A stretch of DNA of 64,000 bases from assembly GCA_963966185.1 (NCBI GenBank), contig CAWZYM010000297.1, forward strand, positions 72,001 through 136,000. Direction: 5' to 3'. The notes beneath the pieces were generated by a model. That model was not told the origin of the DNA, searched no databases, and worked only from the letters and a program-made list of their open reading frames with translations. Positions 44,706 through 56,636 of this stretch are shown piece by piece. The DNA comes from Rhabditoides inermis. Its lineage: Eukaryota > Nematoda > Chromadorea > Rhabditida > Rhabditidae. Positions within the stretch are counted from its first letter, which is position 1. Each line of letters begins with the position of its first letter. The position numbers were made by a program, and so were the translations under genes.

Positions 44706-44760
44706 TGACGCGCTGCGCGCGTCAAAGATCAAGACAAACGGGCGGCGCTGCGCGCCGCCC
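44706..44760. repeat. two GC-rich perfect hairpins
   Basis: GACGCGCTGCGCGCGTC and GGGCGGCGCTGCGCGCCGCCC are near-perfect palindromes with a TGC centre, 20 bases apart. Confidence 0.8.
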
Positions 44761-44765
44761 TCAAT

Positions 44766-45735
44766 ACGGCTCGAATTCGTACTTCACATGTTTTTTTAGA
44801 CAAGTTACTACTTATATATGTAATAAAAAAGATTACTAACTCATTTTAACAACAAACAACACTGTCATTTCAATTAAAAAAACACACACACACAACGAGT
44901 CTTCTCTCTCAATTTCGGGTTTTGGGGAGAATTTTCGCAACAGAGACACAAGCTATCTAACATATTAATTATATATATGACCTACATGAACGTTATGAAC
45001 TTTATATGTATGTAAGAATAACTGTTGTAAGTGAAGTGTTTTTAAATGTCTAAATCTTATAATGTCTCTTTACTTGTCCGCAGTTTTTGATGGCTAATGC
45101 TCGCTTTAGCAATGCAAAGAAACTTTTGGAGAATTTATCCAGCGGCTTCATGACATCACGGCTTAGCGACAATTTGTTTGATATTTTTTCGTTTTTCGTA
45201 TGCTTTTTATTCAAATTAACAGTTGTTATGGTCATTGTAGAAGTGGAAAGAGGTTGGCCGGATTTGTTAGACACGGCGATTTGATTAAAAAAAACGTCAA
45301 AAAAACTTCTAAAAAACAATCAGGCCAATTATTTTCACGTGCGTCTGGTCTCTCTTGCTGTGTATTGCCATGCGAGCCCTGCTGTCAATACAATCCGTCA
45401 GGAAACAAAAAAGAAAATTACAAAATAAGTTTATTTCCATATGTAGCACAACGTATCGTACACATAATTCTCATTTGTTGTCGCTTCGTTATCAAGTTTG
45501 ATGTTGTGAGTGAAAGGATCTGAAAGAAACGGTAGTTATAGATTCAAAATTCAATATCATAACGCATAACGTGATAACATGATGCGATAACAAATGTATT
45601 CTTGACAGATGGTCGGGTCTGAGTGGTGACCTGAGTGGTCTGAGTGGTCTGAGAGGCTTGCGGTATGAGCAAATCGCATTGTTTTCGCCCTGCTGATTTT
45701 CGCGCAAGTTTCAATTGGAGGCGCACAAACTCGCC
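44766..45735. other. intergenic, no supported gene
   Basis: AT-rich sequence with a 10-base tandem repeat (GAGTGGTCT units, 45620-45650). Open frames here lack domains and splice context. Confidence 0.5.
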
Positions 45736-47555
45736 TTACTCAAGTTCTCGCATTGGATTGGGGTTATCATCATTTACTAAACCTGTGTATGTGTAACTGT
45801 CCATTAACAGTATGGATCCTACCTGGATTGGTGACTCTGATTAGAGGTGTGTCCGCCCCGCACGCTCCTTGCACACGAGAACAGTATCCGACCGGATATT
45901 CCAGAGATATCTCTTCCCTCTTTTCACCTAGACTTCCGTCTGCGAGTGCCGTCGCTCTTTCTGTGGCGTCGGTCGTGAAATAGTGCATTCCTGCAACCAG
46001 TGGTTTGAGCACCTCGTTTTATAGCGGAAACCATACTTTTGTTAGAATAGTCGGGTACGGACGGGTCTCTGGGGTACGCGATGAGATGGAGCTCGACGAA
46101 GGCGCCGCCGCATTCGGTGTTGAATGTGTGGAATGAGTGCGGGTGGAGGTCGGGCCGGACCACGCGGCCCACGTGTCCTGATAACGTAGTGGCCACACTC
46201 TTCACTTTTGCTGACAAAATACTTCAGAAAAGACTTCAAAACGGTCCCACAAGCCTTCTAGTTTATTTTATAACTATAGACCGAATTTTCGTACATAATA
46301 AAGTAATGTCTTCCGAATCAGGTTCCTCACCAGTGTAGTTATAAATGTATTGAAACAGTGACAAGTACACGGGGTCCGAGTGGGCGGCACTCGCTGGTCG
46401 TGAGAAATCCGTCCCGGCAATGAGATGGTTATACTCGTACGTCTGCAGCTCCCGAGTCCACTGCAATCATTGCTTGCATGATATTGTTCAGCGTTGTACT
46501 GCGAGAAAAAAAAAGTTTATTTCGACATCACTGTTATCGCTGTTAAGTACTCAAGTACAAGTCTAAAAAAACTTTTCTTAAAGGTGAGCTATTAATCAGG
46601 TAGTTAAGTTTAACTAGCTTTCGATACACATGCAATTCCAATTTAATCGAACGTAGGATACGTGAAATTGTTGCGAATTGGAGTGTTCTTGATTTTCAGA
46701 AAAGACTCGCCTCGTTCTCTTTGAAAAACGAGTTTTGAACTTACACACAATAGACGCATTTTGTTCATACAATTTGATGAAAACAGCATTTTTCCACGTT
46801 TATGAAGATAAGAGATTTCTTCGATAACGATAAGCGACCCATTTCTAATTCAGAGATTATCGATCCTGATTCGAAACAAAAATCAAAAAGAATTATTCTT
46901 AAAAAAAGAAGTTCGGTTTGAAGAATAAAAGCAAAAGTATTTTCCGATTCAGGAGATTTTGGCAATATATTGGCCCGTTGGTGGCGTACCTTCGCAGCAG
47001 AATGTTACCAATTTATCACCTTGTTACGGTCAAGCACCCAAATGAAGAACAGACCCCCAAGTAAAGGTGTGAAGAATAGAATTATACAACATACAAATAC
47101 CGTTATTCTGTTCGGCGCGAGTTGTGCGACGGGATGACAGTTCGGAGATGCTTCGTCGACGTAGAAGACTTGCAGAAAGTTAGTTCCTGTATTGTTTGAG
47201 CAGACCAAAGCTTCGACCACTGAGTAATTGAACGACCGTCCGAAGAAACACTCCTGTATCTGATCGTTGTCGAACAGTTGGACCTGAAATGCGTAACCAT
47301 CCATGTTATAAACCCACCAAGCTTCACCTGATACAAATCAGTTCCCAATGATGCGTTGCAGTCACCTCTCGAGAAAAGCGATTCGAGTCTCGACTTGGCA
47401 TCAGAAATAGATAAAGACACATAGCAGGCTAGTTGTATATGCCAAATCATCTTCACAACTGTCCAGTTCACAAACGGAGGAAACGTAAACTGATGAAAGA
47501 TTTTAGCGAACGTTTCAGCTAGTCCATGGCGACAGTAGCCTAGTAACAATAGCAT
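45736..47555 (-). CDS. unrecognised single-pass membrane protein
   Basis: Six exons on the minus strand join in frame: 47555-47328, 47283-47020, 46460-46331, 46210-46037, 45990-45823, 45782-45736 (336 aa). Introns of 40-46 nt with proper GT-AG ends and consistent phase across all five junctions support it. The N-terminal third has a hydrophobic stretch and N-glycosylation sequons; a strong membrane segment follows (ITVFVCCIILFFTPLLGG, about residues 137-162). The C-terminal region contains FHTFNTECGGAFVELHLIAY, MHYFTTDATERA and ends NPMRELE. No family recognised. An acceptor just upstream (about 47574) would let the frame continue from an earlier exon, so the true start may lie further 5'. 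Confidence 0.6.
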
Positions 47556-48129
47556 AATCCACTTTACGAAACCACTCTGTTCTGTTTGTTAGATTTGGAT
47601 AGGAAAAAAGATGTCTTTGCTCCACGACAATGGAAAATGCGCAATTCTGATTGTTTCTGTATCAAACCCTTTTCGTACAACAACTACATTGGTTTGAACA
47701 ATTCAAACGTTCTCATGAATGAATTATAATAAAACTCGAATCGCCATGACCAAGTTTCGCGCTCATGAAAACTCAAACTGGTACTTACATAATGCAGGAA
47801 CGAAAAAGTTGTACATTTGAAGGAATCAGTTCGGAACAGAATATGCTTTTGATCTCACGTCTTCTCCACAATAATGTACATGTGATCTCCTCTACGCATG
47901 CAAAAGTCTGTATATGTATTCTTGCCCTCGCACTATCAGTCCTCCACAAAGGAGATGTGACACAGAACTGCTCTGTTGAACCTGTTGCGATCCCCGCTGT
48001 CGCGGGTGCTACGTCGAGAATGGCTGACGGTTGTAGAATGCTGAACCAGACGTGAGAGTTCCTTTGGTGATTCAACAAAAAAAAACAATTGAAACTTATG
48101 CGGTGAGCCGGTCAGACGCGCCGAGTGTT

Positions 48130-48423
48130 TCACTCCAAACACATATGTGTTGCATTTGCGGATGGAGGAGAGACGTGTGATTTGTGGTGAAAAGACGGAG
48201 CTCCATCTGATCTCAGAAACTCTTCTGTGCTCTGACTGGCGTCAAGTGAGAGACTATCGCGGAGAAGCGAAGGCGGATAGACTTGCACTACTACGTCACT
48301 GACGCAACAGAGCGCGTGCCATCGGAACGAAGGAAGTGCAACACGTGTAGGTGACATATCCCGTCGGATAGTGTTTTCTTGTGCAGAGTGCGTGTAGCGC
48401 TTGCATATCTCATTAGTCGTCAA
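48130..48423 (-). CDS. possible upstream exon, unassigned
   Basis: A 97-codon open frame with a plausible donor at its 3' end. It could be a 5' exon of the membrane-protein gene below it, or chance. No homology. Confidence 0.2.
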   Translation of the reverse strand: MTTNEICKRYTHSAQENTIRRDMSPTRVALPSFRWHALCCVSDVVVQVYPPSLLRDSLSLDASQSTEEFLRSDGAPSFHHKSHVSPPSANATHMCLE

Positions 48424-49244
48424 TCCAGTTAGTTGTAGGGTTTGGATGAAGCTTGGAAGGGGAAGCTCATTCAGACTCGCTCATCTACATTTACAACATC
48501 GACCTGCATTCCGAGGCATAGTCGATCTATGAAAAGTGCACGGAAGTCATAAGAAATCAAATCATATTGAGAAACACTTTCAGTAGACTTACACATACGC
48601 GAATACAGATTAAAGCAACAGTGGCGACTTATTTTCGACTCGCAGTATTATTAAAAATCATATTAACCTAACACATTTGCAGTTTTATCGAAAGAACGAC
48701 GATTCTGCGTTACTTTCGATTCTGCAACTGCCAAGAATGCAGCTCAAAATTTGAATTTTTCGCCAACGCTTCACTGCAAAAACTGGGATCGGAGACATAA
48801 CCGCAAATGAACAACGCCCGGTCACTTGCTTCTTGGCTCAGTGCATGTGCGCTGCGTTGTGGCGCTCGATCTTCGCGGATTGGATTTCGGTCACGGCCAA
48901 ATGTTTCGCTCGTGTGAAAATGAGGAGTTGTGGCAGGTTGTGGCAGAAATAAGCCGCCACTGTTCCTTTAAGAAAATCTAACTCCGAGTACAACGCGCGG
49001 CTATGATCGATGCGGAGACGAGACAATATGATTATTGGTACACAACTGATTGAGTTTCGCTGTCAAAACGAGATTTATTCATACGTTCATATGGATACGA
49101 TACACTTCATTTTACCAAATGTATGCGAACTTGGTGTTGTACACTTGATAACCTGGCATCAGTGTTGCATTTCCTCCAACAAAATCGTATAGCGGTATGT
49201 TGCCCACTGTAATAAATTGATGTCATACGATTTCTTGAAAATGC
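48424..49244. other. intergenic, no supported gene
   Basis: Ordinary sequence; no domain, RNA gene or clear repeat. Confidence 0.5.
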
Positions 49245-49509
49245 TTAAGCACCTCTAGGTCCTTTTGCCGCAGCTATTGTTTTGTTGCCACATTCAGGTT
49301 CTGTTGAAACATAGCCAAGAAAAGTACTACTATTTGCATAAAAAATGAGTGCATAATCTTCTTTTCCGAGCGTAGTTGCTGAAAAAAGGTTTACAAAGCA
49401 CGGTTACTGGAAAGGAATTTGGAAAAGTTTACGAACCACATATGTACATACGTCACATACTTACCTAGACCACCATCAATTCGTCCAACATAAGTAATCT
49501 TGGCGTCGA
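49245..49509 (-). pseudogene. two short exon-like pieces, frame broken
   Basis: 49509-49465 and 49379-49245 have good acceptor/donor sites and join in phase (DAKITYVGRIDGGL then TTLGKEDYALIFYANSS), but a run of five T (about 49319-49323) throws the frame to a stop. One base fewer would keep it open to 49245. Sequence error, real decay, or chance cannot be separated. Confidence 0.3.
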
Positions 49510-49663
49510 CTGCAAAGTGCTCGATAAAATGAGAATTATGTTCGACTGTTGTTTTTTACACGTTCAAGTACGAACAGAAAGAACACCGTCTACAGAAACG
49601 CTTGTATTAGAAAGTAACACACATGAGTAAAGCGGTCGTTGTCATTCATAGATTACAGTATAT

Positions 49664-51395
49664 TTACAAGCGGAGGTATCCGACAGCCTCCAATTCCGGC
49701 TTCTTCTCATCGTCTTTCTCCTCGTTCTGCTTGTCGTCTCGAGTGTTCTTGTCCTTCTTGTCTCCATGCCGCTTCCTTCCAGTCCTGCCGACTGCGCTCT
49801 GTACCTGACTGATGACGAGCGAGTCGTCTCCAACTGCCGTCTCCTGGCTCTGCACAACTGGGATCGACGTCTCGAATGCCACCTGCTTCTGACGGATCAG
49901 TACCTGAAAAGTGCATTCTGCTAATCTCATTGGGTACATCTAGGTTCACTTTCTAGTTTGGTTAAATATCTCTTTCTCTAACCTGGTTCCTCTTTCTGTG
50001 GCGTTTCTGTTCGTTCTTGTCCTCCTCGCTGGACTCACTGCTCTCTTCTTCCTTCTTCTCCTTATCCTCTCCCTCATCCGCCTCGGGAGAGGCAGTGTCA
50101 CTGGGAGTGTCTGCAGGAGCATCAACTGGCGCTGGCGCATCGGTTCCCTCGGCAGCCGGCTCAGATGGAGCTTCAGAGGTATCGACTGCAGCCGGCGCCG
50201 CACCGGTGAGAGCCCCGTACGCAGCCTCATCTACAGGGGCGAGAGTCGCACCCGGCGCGTCCGGCATGTCTCCGATCAGCGTCTCGATAGCAGGCTCGGG
50301 CTCGGCGGAGGTCGGCACCCTTTTGACAGTCGGAGAAGGAGCAGCGGTAGCCTCGGTCACAGGAGTTGCGGCTTCGGTGGCGATGGGTGCAGCGGGTGTC
50401 TCGGTCTCGGTTGGCGCATCGTGTTCCGCAGGGGAAGCGGCTGCGGCAGGGGAGACGGGAGTGGCAACTGGAGCTGCAACAGGCGCCTCAACCACATGCT
50501 CGGAAGCAGCAGGCGCTTCAAAAACGGTAGAGGCGTCGGTTGCAGCCGGAACGGGAGCCTCAGAAAGAGCAGTAGTGGTCGCCTTTTCCTCGCTCGTTGG
50601 CGCCTCCGTCTCCTCCGCATCGTAGCCCTCGTCTACCGCCAGAACCGCGTCAGTGGGCGGGGCTGCAGGGGCGGAGCCGAGCGACGCTCCGGGAGCACCC
50701 GTAGCGTCGTCGATGAGAGTCTCAATCGCAGGCTCGGCAGTTGTCTCATCTGCTACAGGTGCAACATCGACGGCAGGCCCCTCAGCGAGGGCAGGGGTGG
50801 AGTCAGCGGGGACGGAGTCAGTAGTGACAGCCGCGGCTGGGATAGACTGAACAGGGCTCTCCGGAAAAGTGACGTCAGCCGGGACTGCCACAGGGAGCTG
50901 AACAGAAAGAAATAGTATGTTGATAACCTTCAACGAAAGTAACTTGTAGTACAGTACGAAGTGTACCTTCTGCGAGTTGACGACAATGTAGTAGTTGGAC
51001 GACCCGGTCTCGTGGATGAGAGGCACTTCCGCGATCGTCGACTGGAAGTTTTATAGCAATTTATAGCAAAATTAGATATCTCTCTCGCATTTCGGAGAAG
51101 CCAGGCGTGCGAGATTTGAACGGTAATTCGATCAAATGTGAACCTACATATGCTTAAAAAAGTTTTTTTGTTGAAAAACACTCACAAATCCGGTCTGACT
51201 GGAGGCGGTGTCATACTGGCGTTTGCTGAAAAAAACGCATTAGAAACTACGAAAACCCCATTTTTTTATATTTGAATTGGCAATACTACTGTTCTAGTAC
51301 ACTACGATTACTACATCATACAGTAGCACTCACCCTCGTCCGATGACAGCAGCGGACGCGGCGGCAGCGGAGACGAGAATCAATCCGAAGCGCAT
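49664..51395 (-). CDS. secreted Ala/Pro/Thr-rich low-complexity protein
   Basis: Exons 51395-51334, 51225-51186, 51041-50967, 50897-49983, 49903-49664 join in frame to 443 aa. Residues 1-17 are a signal peptide (MRFGLILVSAAAASAAV), followed by GRGKRQYD with a dibasic site. A short ordered segment (LIHETGSSNYYIVVNSQK) leads into about 300 residues rich in Ala, Pro, Thr and Glu with internal duplication: PAIETLIDDATGAPGA and PAIETLIGDMPDAPGA. The C-terminus is highly charged (Lys/Glu/Asp). Probably an extracellular or cuticle-associated mucin-like protein (inference). The broken paralogue lies at 36010-36965. Confidence 0.8.
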
Positions 51396-51558
51396 GATCG
51401 GATGTCGTCACTCTCACCATATTTACACTCCTTATATAGAAGAACTCGAATCGGATAGGGTGTCTAGTGTTGCAGATATGCAGTGCTGATATTACTGGGA
51501 AAGGCGATATTTGACATGCATAACCGATATTGGTCAGCTGGAACGATGTCTTTGCGTG

Positions 51559-51584
51559 GAGAGAGAGAGAGAGAGAGATGGAGA

Positions 51585-51642
<58 letters not shown>
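51559..51642. repeat. GA tract between divergent-type flanks
   Basis: GA dinucleotide repeat of about 80 bases in the 0.4-kb interval between two minus-strand genes. Confidence 0.9.
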
Positions 51643-51645
<3 letters not shown>

Positions 51646-51824
51646 ACTCGATATGCAACTCTCATTTCACTTGTGACACTAAACACTATTCGCGTAGTAT
51701 GCAGTTTGATTCATAGAATCTTTATTTATTCGATTTCGTTCAAGCACGCTATACATTCACAACCGGTTCACTGTACATCATACACGTCACTTTTACATCA
51801 TAGTTTGTCGTTCAGCTTCTTTTT

Positions 51825-52538
51825 TTAGAAACCGTCCTCTTTCTCCGCGTTGTAATCCACTTCAAGTAGGTCGGAAAGAGTCAACTGCCTCGGCCGCAGA
51901 AACACCTTCTCTCTGAAATGTAACTCGTGAAACGAATAAAAAAATGATGTTTATAATGTAAAATATCAGAAAGGTTTTTCGAAAATTCCATGGAAACTCA
52001 CCTCTCAGCGTCAGCGATAGCCTCGGCTACCTCCTTGGAATCAGATGGCTGGTGGAAGCCAGGCTCCTCGGAAGAAGATGCATCTACGAACAGTTCAGAT
52101 GCGTCGTCCTGAAATTTTTTTTTGAGTTTGATCACATGAACTGCAATGGTTGTTTCGGGAACTGAAAGTGAAACGCCTGTTGCGTCACTCGTCAGCCGAT
52201 ATACGAAAACCGTACTGTGTTTCCGCATTAGCACATTCGATCTGATGCGAGAGAAGGTTAGCCCGTAACAGAAACCGTAAACCGAATTCGAACACAAACG
52301 ACAAGTGTTATTTGAAAAAGGTGCACTGACCGCCTTCTCACTTCCCACACTCCTCTTATCTCGCAGAGTGAACGTGTACCCGGAGTGGTCGATTTCGAAG
52401 GGAATCAGGCGAGACGACGGGAACGCCTGGGAGATGATAAATACACCTGTTACATAAACTGTAGACACCCACTTGTCTCACCGGCTGTTGTGCGGCTGCC
52501 ACCAGAAGAAGTAGGGAGAGGGCGAGAGCGGTGCGCAT
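51825..52538 (-). CDS. small secreted acidic protein, 115 aa
   Basis: Exons 52538-52482, 52426-52331, 52108-52002, 51912-51825 join in frame. A signal peptide (MRTALALSLLLLVAAAQ) is followed by a compact segment (IPFEIDHSGYTFTLRDKRSV) with a KR dibasic site, a Ser/Glu-rich middle and a C-terminus LSDLLEVDYNAEKEDGF. The leader plus dibasic site suggests a processed secreted peptide or matrix protein; no family recognised. Exon lengths and phases fit perfectly. Confidence 0.75.
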
Positions 52539-53329
52539 GGCTGTCGGGTCGAGAGTGAACTGCGAGAATGAACGTGAGAGTGAAAGGCTGAAAGGCTTCT
52601 TCTCCATTACACTCCCGCGCGAGAGAGAACAGTGATCATAAACACGACGGCAAGAACGCGAGACCGCCCGCGCGGTTCACTACTACCTACTACGGTCACC
52701 CATCAAGGTTATGTTATGAGCGTCGATTGTTCGCCAGTGTGCTCCGGGGAAGAAGCGTATGTTATTGGTTCTTTGTTCTCTCAAGTTGACCTACGGAATT
52801 CTACTTGAAAAATTGCAAACATTGTACAGTTAACGCATACAGGAAACAAAAAAAAATGTGTGTTGTGTGTTGTGATTGTATTTTTAACTTTAACAAAAAA
52901 ACTTATTGCGTGTTTCTTTTTTGATTGTAGGTTATGTTCATGTAGTATTGTCACATAGTTGAAATGAATAAGTATATAAATAATTTTAGTTCTTGATTAA
53001 TGTCTCGCAAAATTGACACCAAAATCGACCTTGAAACGAACGTTGTATGTTACTATTATGTGGTCATTTTGTCACATCGACATCAGAAAACACTTTCGCT
53101 TTCACTGAAAGGCTGAAAAGCATGTTAGCACTTAGGGGAACGGCAGTGAGGAAACGCACAGCCGGAGGGAAGGCAGCTACCGGTTATGGACTACTGGTTA
53201 TCAATGCGATAATGCAGGCGCTGATTCGCCTCCGCACTGACCACTCCTCCTCCGTCACTCGCTGGCTGACGGCACGGCAGAGACAGGCGAGTCTCCTCCT
53301 CTATTCACTCGTCAACCTTCCACTTCACA
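52539..53329. promoter_or_regulatory. divergent intergenic region between two secreted-protein genes
   Basis: The minus-strand gene starts at 52538 and the plus-strand gene at 53330; about 790 bases must hold both promoters. No TATA box could be assigned with confidence. Confidence 0.4.
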
Positions 53330-53998
53330 ATGCGACGCGGACTCTTCGTCCTCTCCTATCTCGCCATCGTTGCTGCCGATTCATTCCACCAGAGAGTGCG
53401 CGATCTGTGAGTGATTATCTGTTAGGGTTAGTCTGACAATTTGATGCCTGCAGAATCGCGAAGAAGCAACATCATCTATCGTCGAAATCGGGAGCGGCAG
53501 CTGCCAATACCTACGCCGATCCCAGTGCGGTGAGTTCGACAAACACGATATGAGAGAGAAAGAAGAGAACAGCCTTATAGTAATGATCCCATAATCATAA
53601 ATTATTACTGGCTACAAAATTACTAGTTAAATAACTGAATGTATTGAGCTGTCCTCTCTGGGCGGCGCACTCCCATTCCCCGGTCTCCCGCCCCCGCCTC
53701 CCAGGGCGCATCCAGTAGAGGATGAGGTGGTGGCTATTGGTGAGTGAATCATGTCCTCTCTCTATCGAGAGAGAGAGGGAAAGGGGAAAGAGTGATAAAG
53801 AAAGAGATAGAGAGAGAGAGAGATCACTTTTCCCACAGGAAGTCACGTCTCACTGGGCACGGCGCGTCGTCAGGGTTTGCGCACTCGTCTCACCACTCCC
53901 TCCCCGGACGATGTATACGCACACACGTTCTCCCTCGACCAGGCCAGACACCAGGGACTAAGGGCCCAACCAAAGCACAAACAACACCCGGGCAGGTG

Positions 53999-54048
<50 letters not shown>

Positions 54049-54609
54049 TGCACAAGTTGCAGACGCCCCACGACAGTGTTCGACGGCACATCAGAAGTGA
54101 CGCAGTCGGCGACAACCACTACTCCACACACCACCACCGGCAGTGCAACAACAGCAGTCTCCGAGTCGCGGGAGCAGAGTTATGACAGAGAGGGGGGAGC
54201 GGGTGAGACGACGGGGCAGATTGGCCAGGAGAAGAATGTGAGTGTACGAGAGAAACTGTATGTGAATGGACAATACCAAGGCTGCCACGACTCACTTCCC
54301 CGTCGGCTTTTTCTCTTCCACCGACGGCTACGACTTCCCGAACAGGGAATCCGAGGAGATGACCGGAGTACGGCCGGCTGTTGTGATGGCAGAAAGGAGC
54401 CATGAAGAATACAGGTGAGACAAACCGTGTTCGTTTAGTTTTCACAGTCTAAACACATTGCGGTACAAACATTACAGGGATGAAAAAAAACAAATGAAAA
54501 AAAACAAAAGGCTGCAAGGTAAAATGATATTTCCTCGACATACTACATACTTCAGTGATCGCGTGCATGTGGCCTCTCAGTCCGGCAGCTACGGTGGGGA
54601 GAAGGAGAA

Positions 54610-54640
<31 letters not shown>

Positions 54641-56181
54641 AGCGTGGAGTACGACCAATCGAAGGAAGCCGTGGCACCAGATGTAGCCATGGCAGCCATA
54701 CAGTCACTCGTGGCTAGGGCTGCGAGGTAGGGAGGAGAGGGGGAGAGAGAGAGAGAGGGAGAGAGAGGGAGAGAGAGAGAGAGAGAGATCCTTTCAGGTA
54801 CACGCAGACGGGCGAGCCGGCGTCGGACGCAGCTTCTCTGGCCGGTCTGTCCCCCAGCCAGCTACAGCTACAGTACCTCGCTCATCTCTTCCAACAACAC
54901 CAGCTACAGTTGCAGAGGCAGGAGGAGGAGAGGAGAGAAAAGGAGAAGGAGGTGCGGACGAGAGAGAGAGAGAGAGAGATGAAAACGATTCTGTTGTAGG
55001 CGAACCTGTCGCAGTTGCAGCTCTTCTACCAGCTGCAGCAGGAGCAGGCTCAACAAAAGGAGCTCATCGCCAGCCAGCAAAAGACGAGACAACAGCTACT
55101 GCTCGAGAGACTCACTGGACACGCCCCGCCCCCACTCAGGGAGGGCAGGGGAAAACAGGACGTCAGCACCCCTCTCTCTCTCGCTCTCTCCCTTCCTCGC
55201 TCTCTCCCTCCCTCCCTTCCTCTCTCTCATTCTTCTTTCTCATGCTGTTGGTAACTTCGTTGTAACTGTATCTTTTGTATGAGTAGAAAGTTCGAAAATA
55301 CTGGTATTTTCAGGTGACTAGCGCAGTGCACATGCGTCAGCACAGCCAGCATGTGTTCCCGTTTCAGAGAGAGGAGCAGGAGCAGGAGCAGCAAGATGCT
55401 CCCGTGGAGCAGAGAAGGGTCGTCTACAGGTGCACATCTTCATTCTTCTTTTGAATACCTTTTACATCTTCCAGAGACGGCGACCATGTGAAGTCCAGCG
55501 GCGACGCGGACGAGCTGTTTGAGCTGTCGCTGAACGAATCGGACGAGTCGGGCAAACATCCCATAACCGCCCTCAATCTGATGGAGACAGAGGAGACTAC
55601 GACAACGCCGTCCACAACAACGAGCGCTCGTACCACCACCACAACTACATCGACAACTCCCGATCCAGCCACTCCTGCCATCAACAAGCGCTTCCGCGAT
55701 CCGATCAGCCAGGCGCCTCCGGTAAACAGCAGAAGACAGCAGAAGACGTTCTCTCCGTTCCTCATCCCACGACACCCATCCAGTACAACCACGCAGAAGC
55801 CACGATTCCAAGTGAGCGAGAAGAGGGATGGAGAGAGAGAGAGAGAGAGAGAGAGAATTGAGAGAGAGAAAAAGAGAGAAGGAAGGAAGGAGAGAGACAA
55901 TCCAGACGCCGAAGCGCCACAACATCGTAGTGTGGACACCGGCGCCTCCGCGAAAGACAACAACCGAGTCGCACAAGGTAGCCAATCGACGTGTTCGAAT
56001 AGCAGCCATGTGTTTTCAGCGTCTGCGGGAAGACGCGCGCAAGCACCTACGGACAGTGGACAGTTCTGGAGAGGAGGGCGAGAGACCGGCCCCGTTCCCC
56101 ACCCCTCGACCCATGCCGCACAACGAGAGACTGAGACTGCTCCCGCCGACAAACAAGGCCAATCAGACAAACAAGCAATAA
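53330..56181 (+). CDS. secreted Gln/Thr-rich coiled-coil protein, 627 aa
   Basis: Thirteen exons in frame: 53330-53406, 53454-53529, 53649-53739, 53839-53995, 54063-54237, 54281-54414, 54556-54726, 54798-54951, 55000-55161, 55314-55429, 55475-55811, 55906-55977, 56020-56181. Signal peptide MRRGLFVLSYLAIVAADS. Then a Pro-rich stretch, a Thr-rich patch, an acidic Glu run, a Gln-rich heptad-like region (LQLFYQLQQEQAQQKEL), a Thr-rich tract (TTTTPSTTTSARTTTTTT) and a basic tail. Likely extracellular structural protein (inference); no family recognised. Exon 54281 uses an AAG acceptor and 53649 a GAG acceptor. In exon 55475 a second frame is also open (His/Asn-rich), but only the chosen frame splices to the last two exons. 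Confidence 0.75.
54002..54044. repeat. CT tract starting at a splice donor
   Basis: The intron begins GTGGGTCTCTCTCT and continues as CT repeat for about 43 bases. Confidence 0.9.
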
Positions 56182-56636
56182 GGCTCTACCCAATTACGTA
56201 ACTGCTGACTGTTTGTGCATACAATGGGAAGAAACGATATTTGCATAACTCGCATTCTGTACATATCCACAATAAGTGCTAATGCTAAACATAAACTAAA
56301 CTAAACACTCTACGCGCATTTTCAATGTTCCCTCATTTTTTTCTCATTAACATCACAAAATTAATACACCGAATTTTCTTACCTATTTTTACTGCTGTTA
56401 TATCTATCGCCACACCTACTGCGAGTTCCAATAGTATGGATTTCGGTGGTCCCGTGGATGCGTACGTATTGTTGGCGATGCTTGTCACCCCCTGCTTCCT
56501 GCTTGCAGCTTCTGGAGAAGTTTCGATCTCGGCGGCGGAAGATCCGTGCTCCGTCGATCGATCGCGAAGATACGTCTCAGGAGCGTTGTTAGAACCACAC
56601 TCTCGGATCCGAGCCAAATTGATAGAATATTTTAGT
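54248..56636 (+). repeat. segmental duplication, source copy
   Basis: Matches 61576-64000 in the same orientation. The left breakpoint is inside intron 5 at GAGAGAAACTGTATGTG. The right part includes the shared 3' flank (ACACTCTCGGATCC, 56600 region); the stretch 56405-56520 differs in the two copies. Confidence 0.9.

Noticed and set aside
49998..50915. long plus-strand open frames over the Ala-rich gene
   Set aside because: Shadow of the GC-biased minus-strand coding exon, rich in Arg/Gly/Ser as expected for the antisense.
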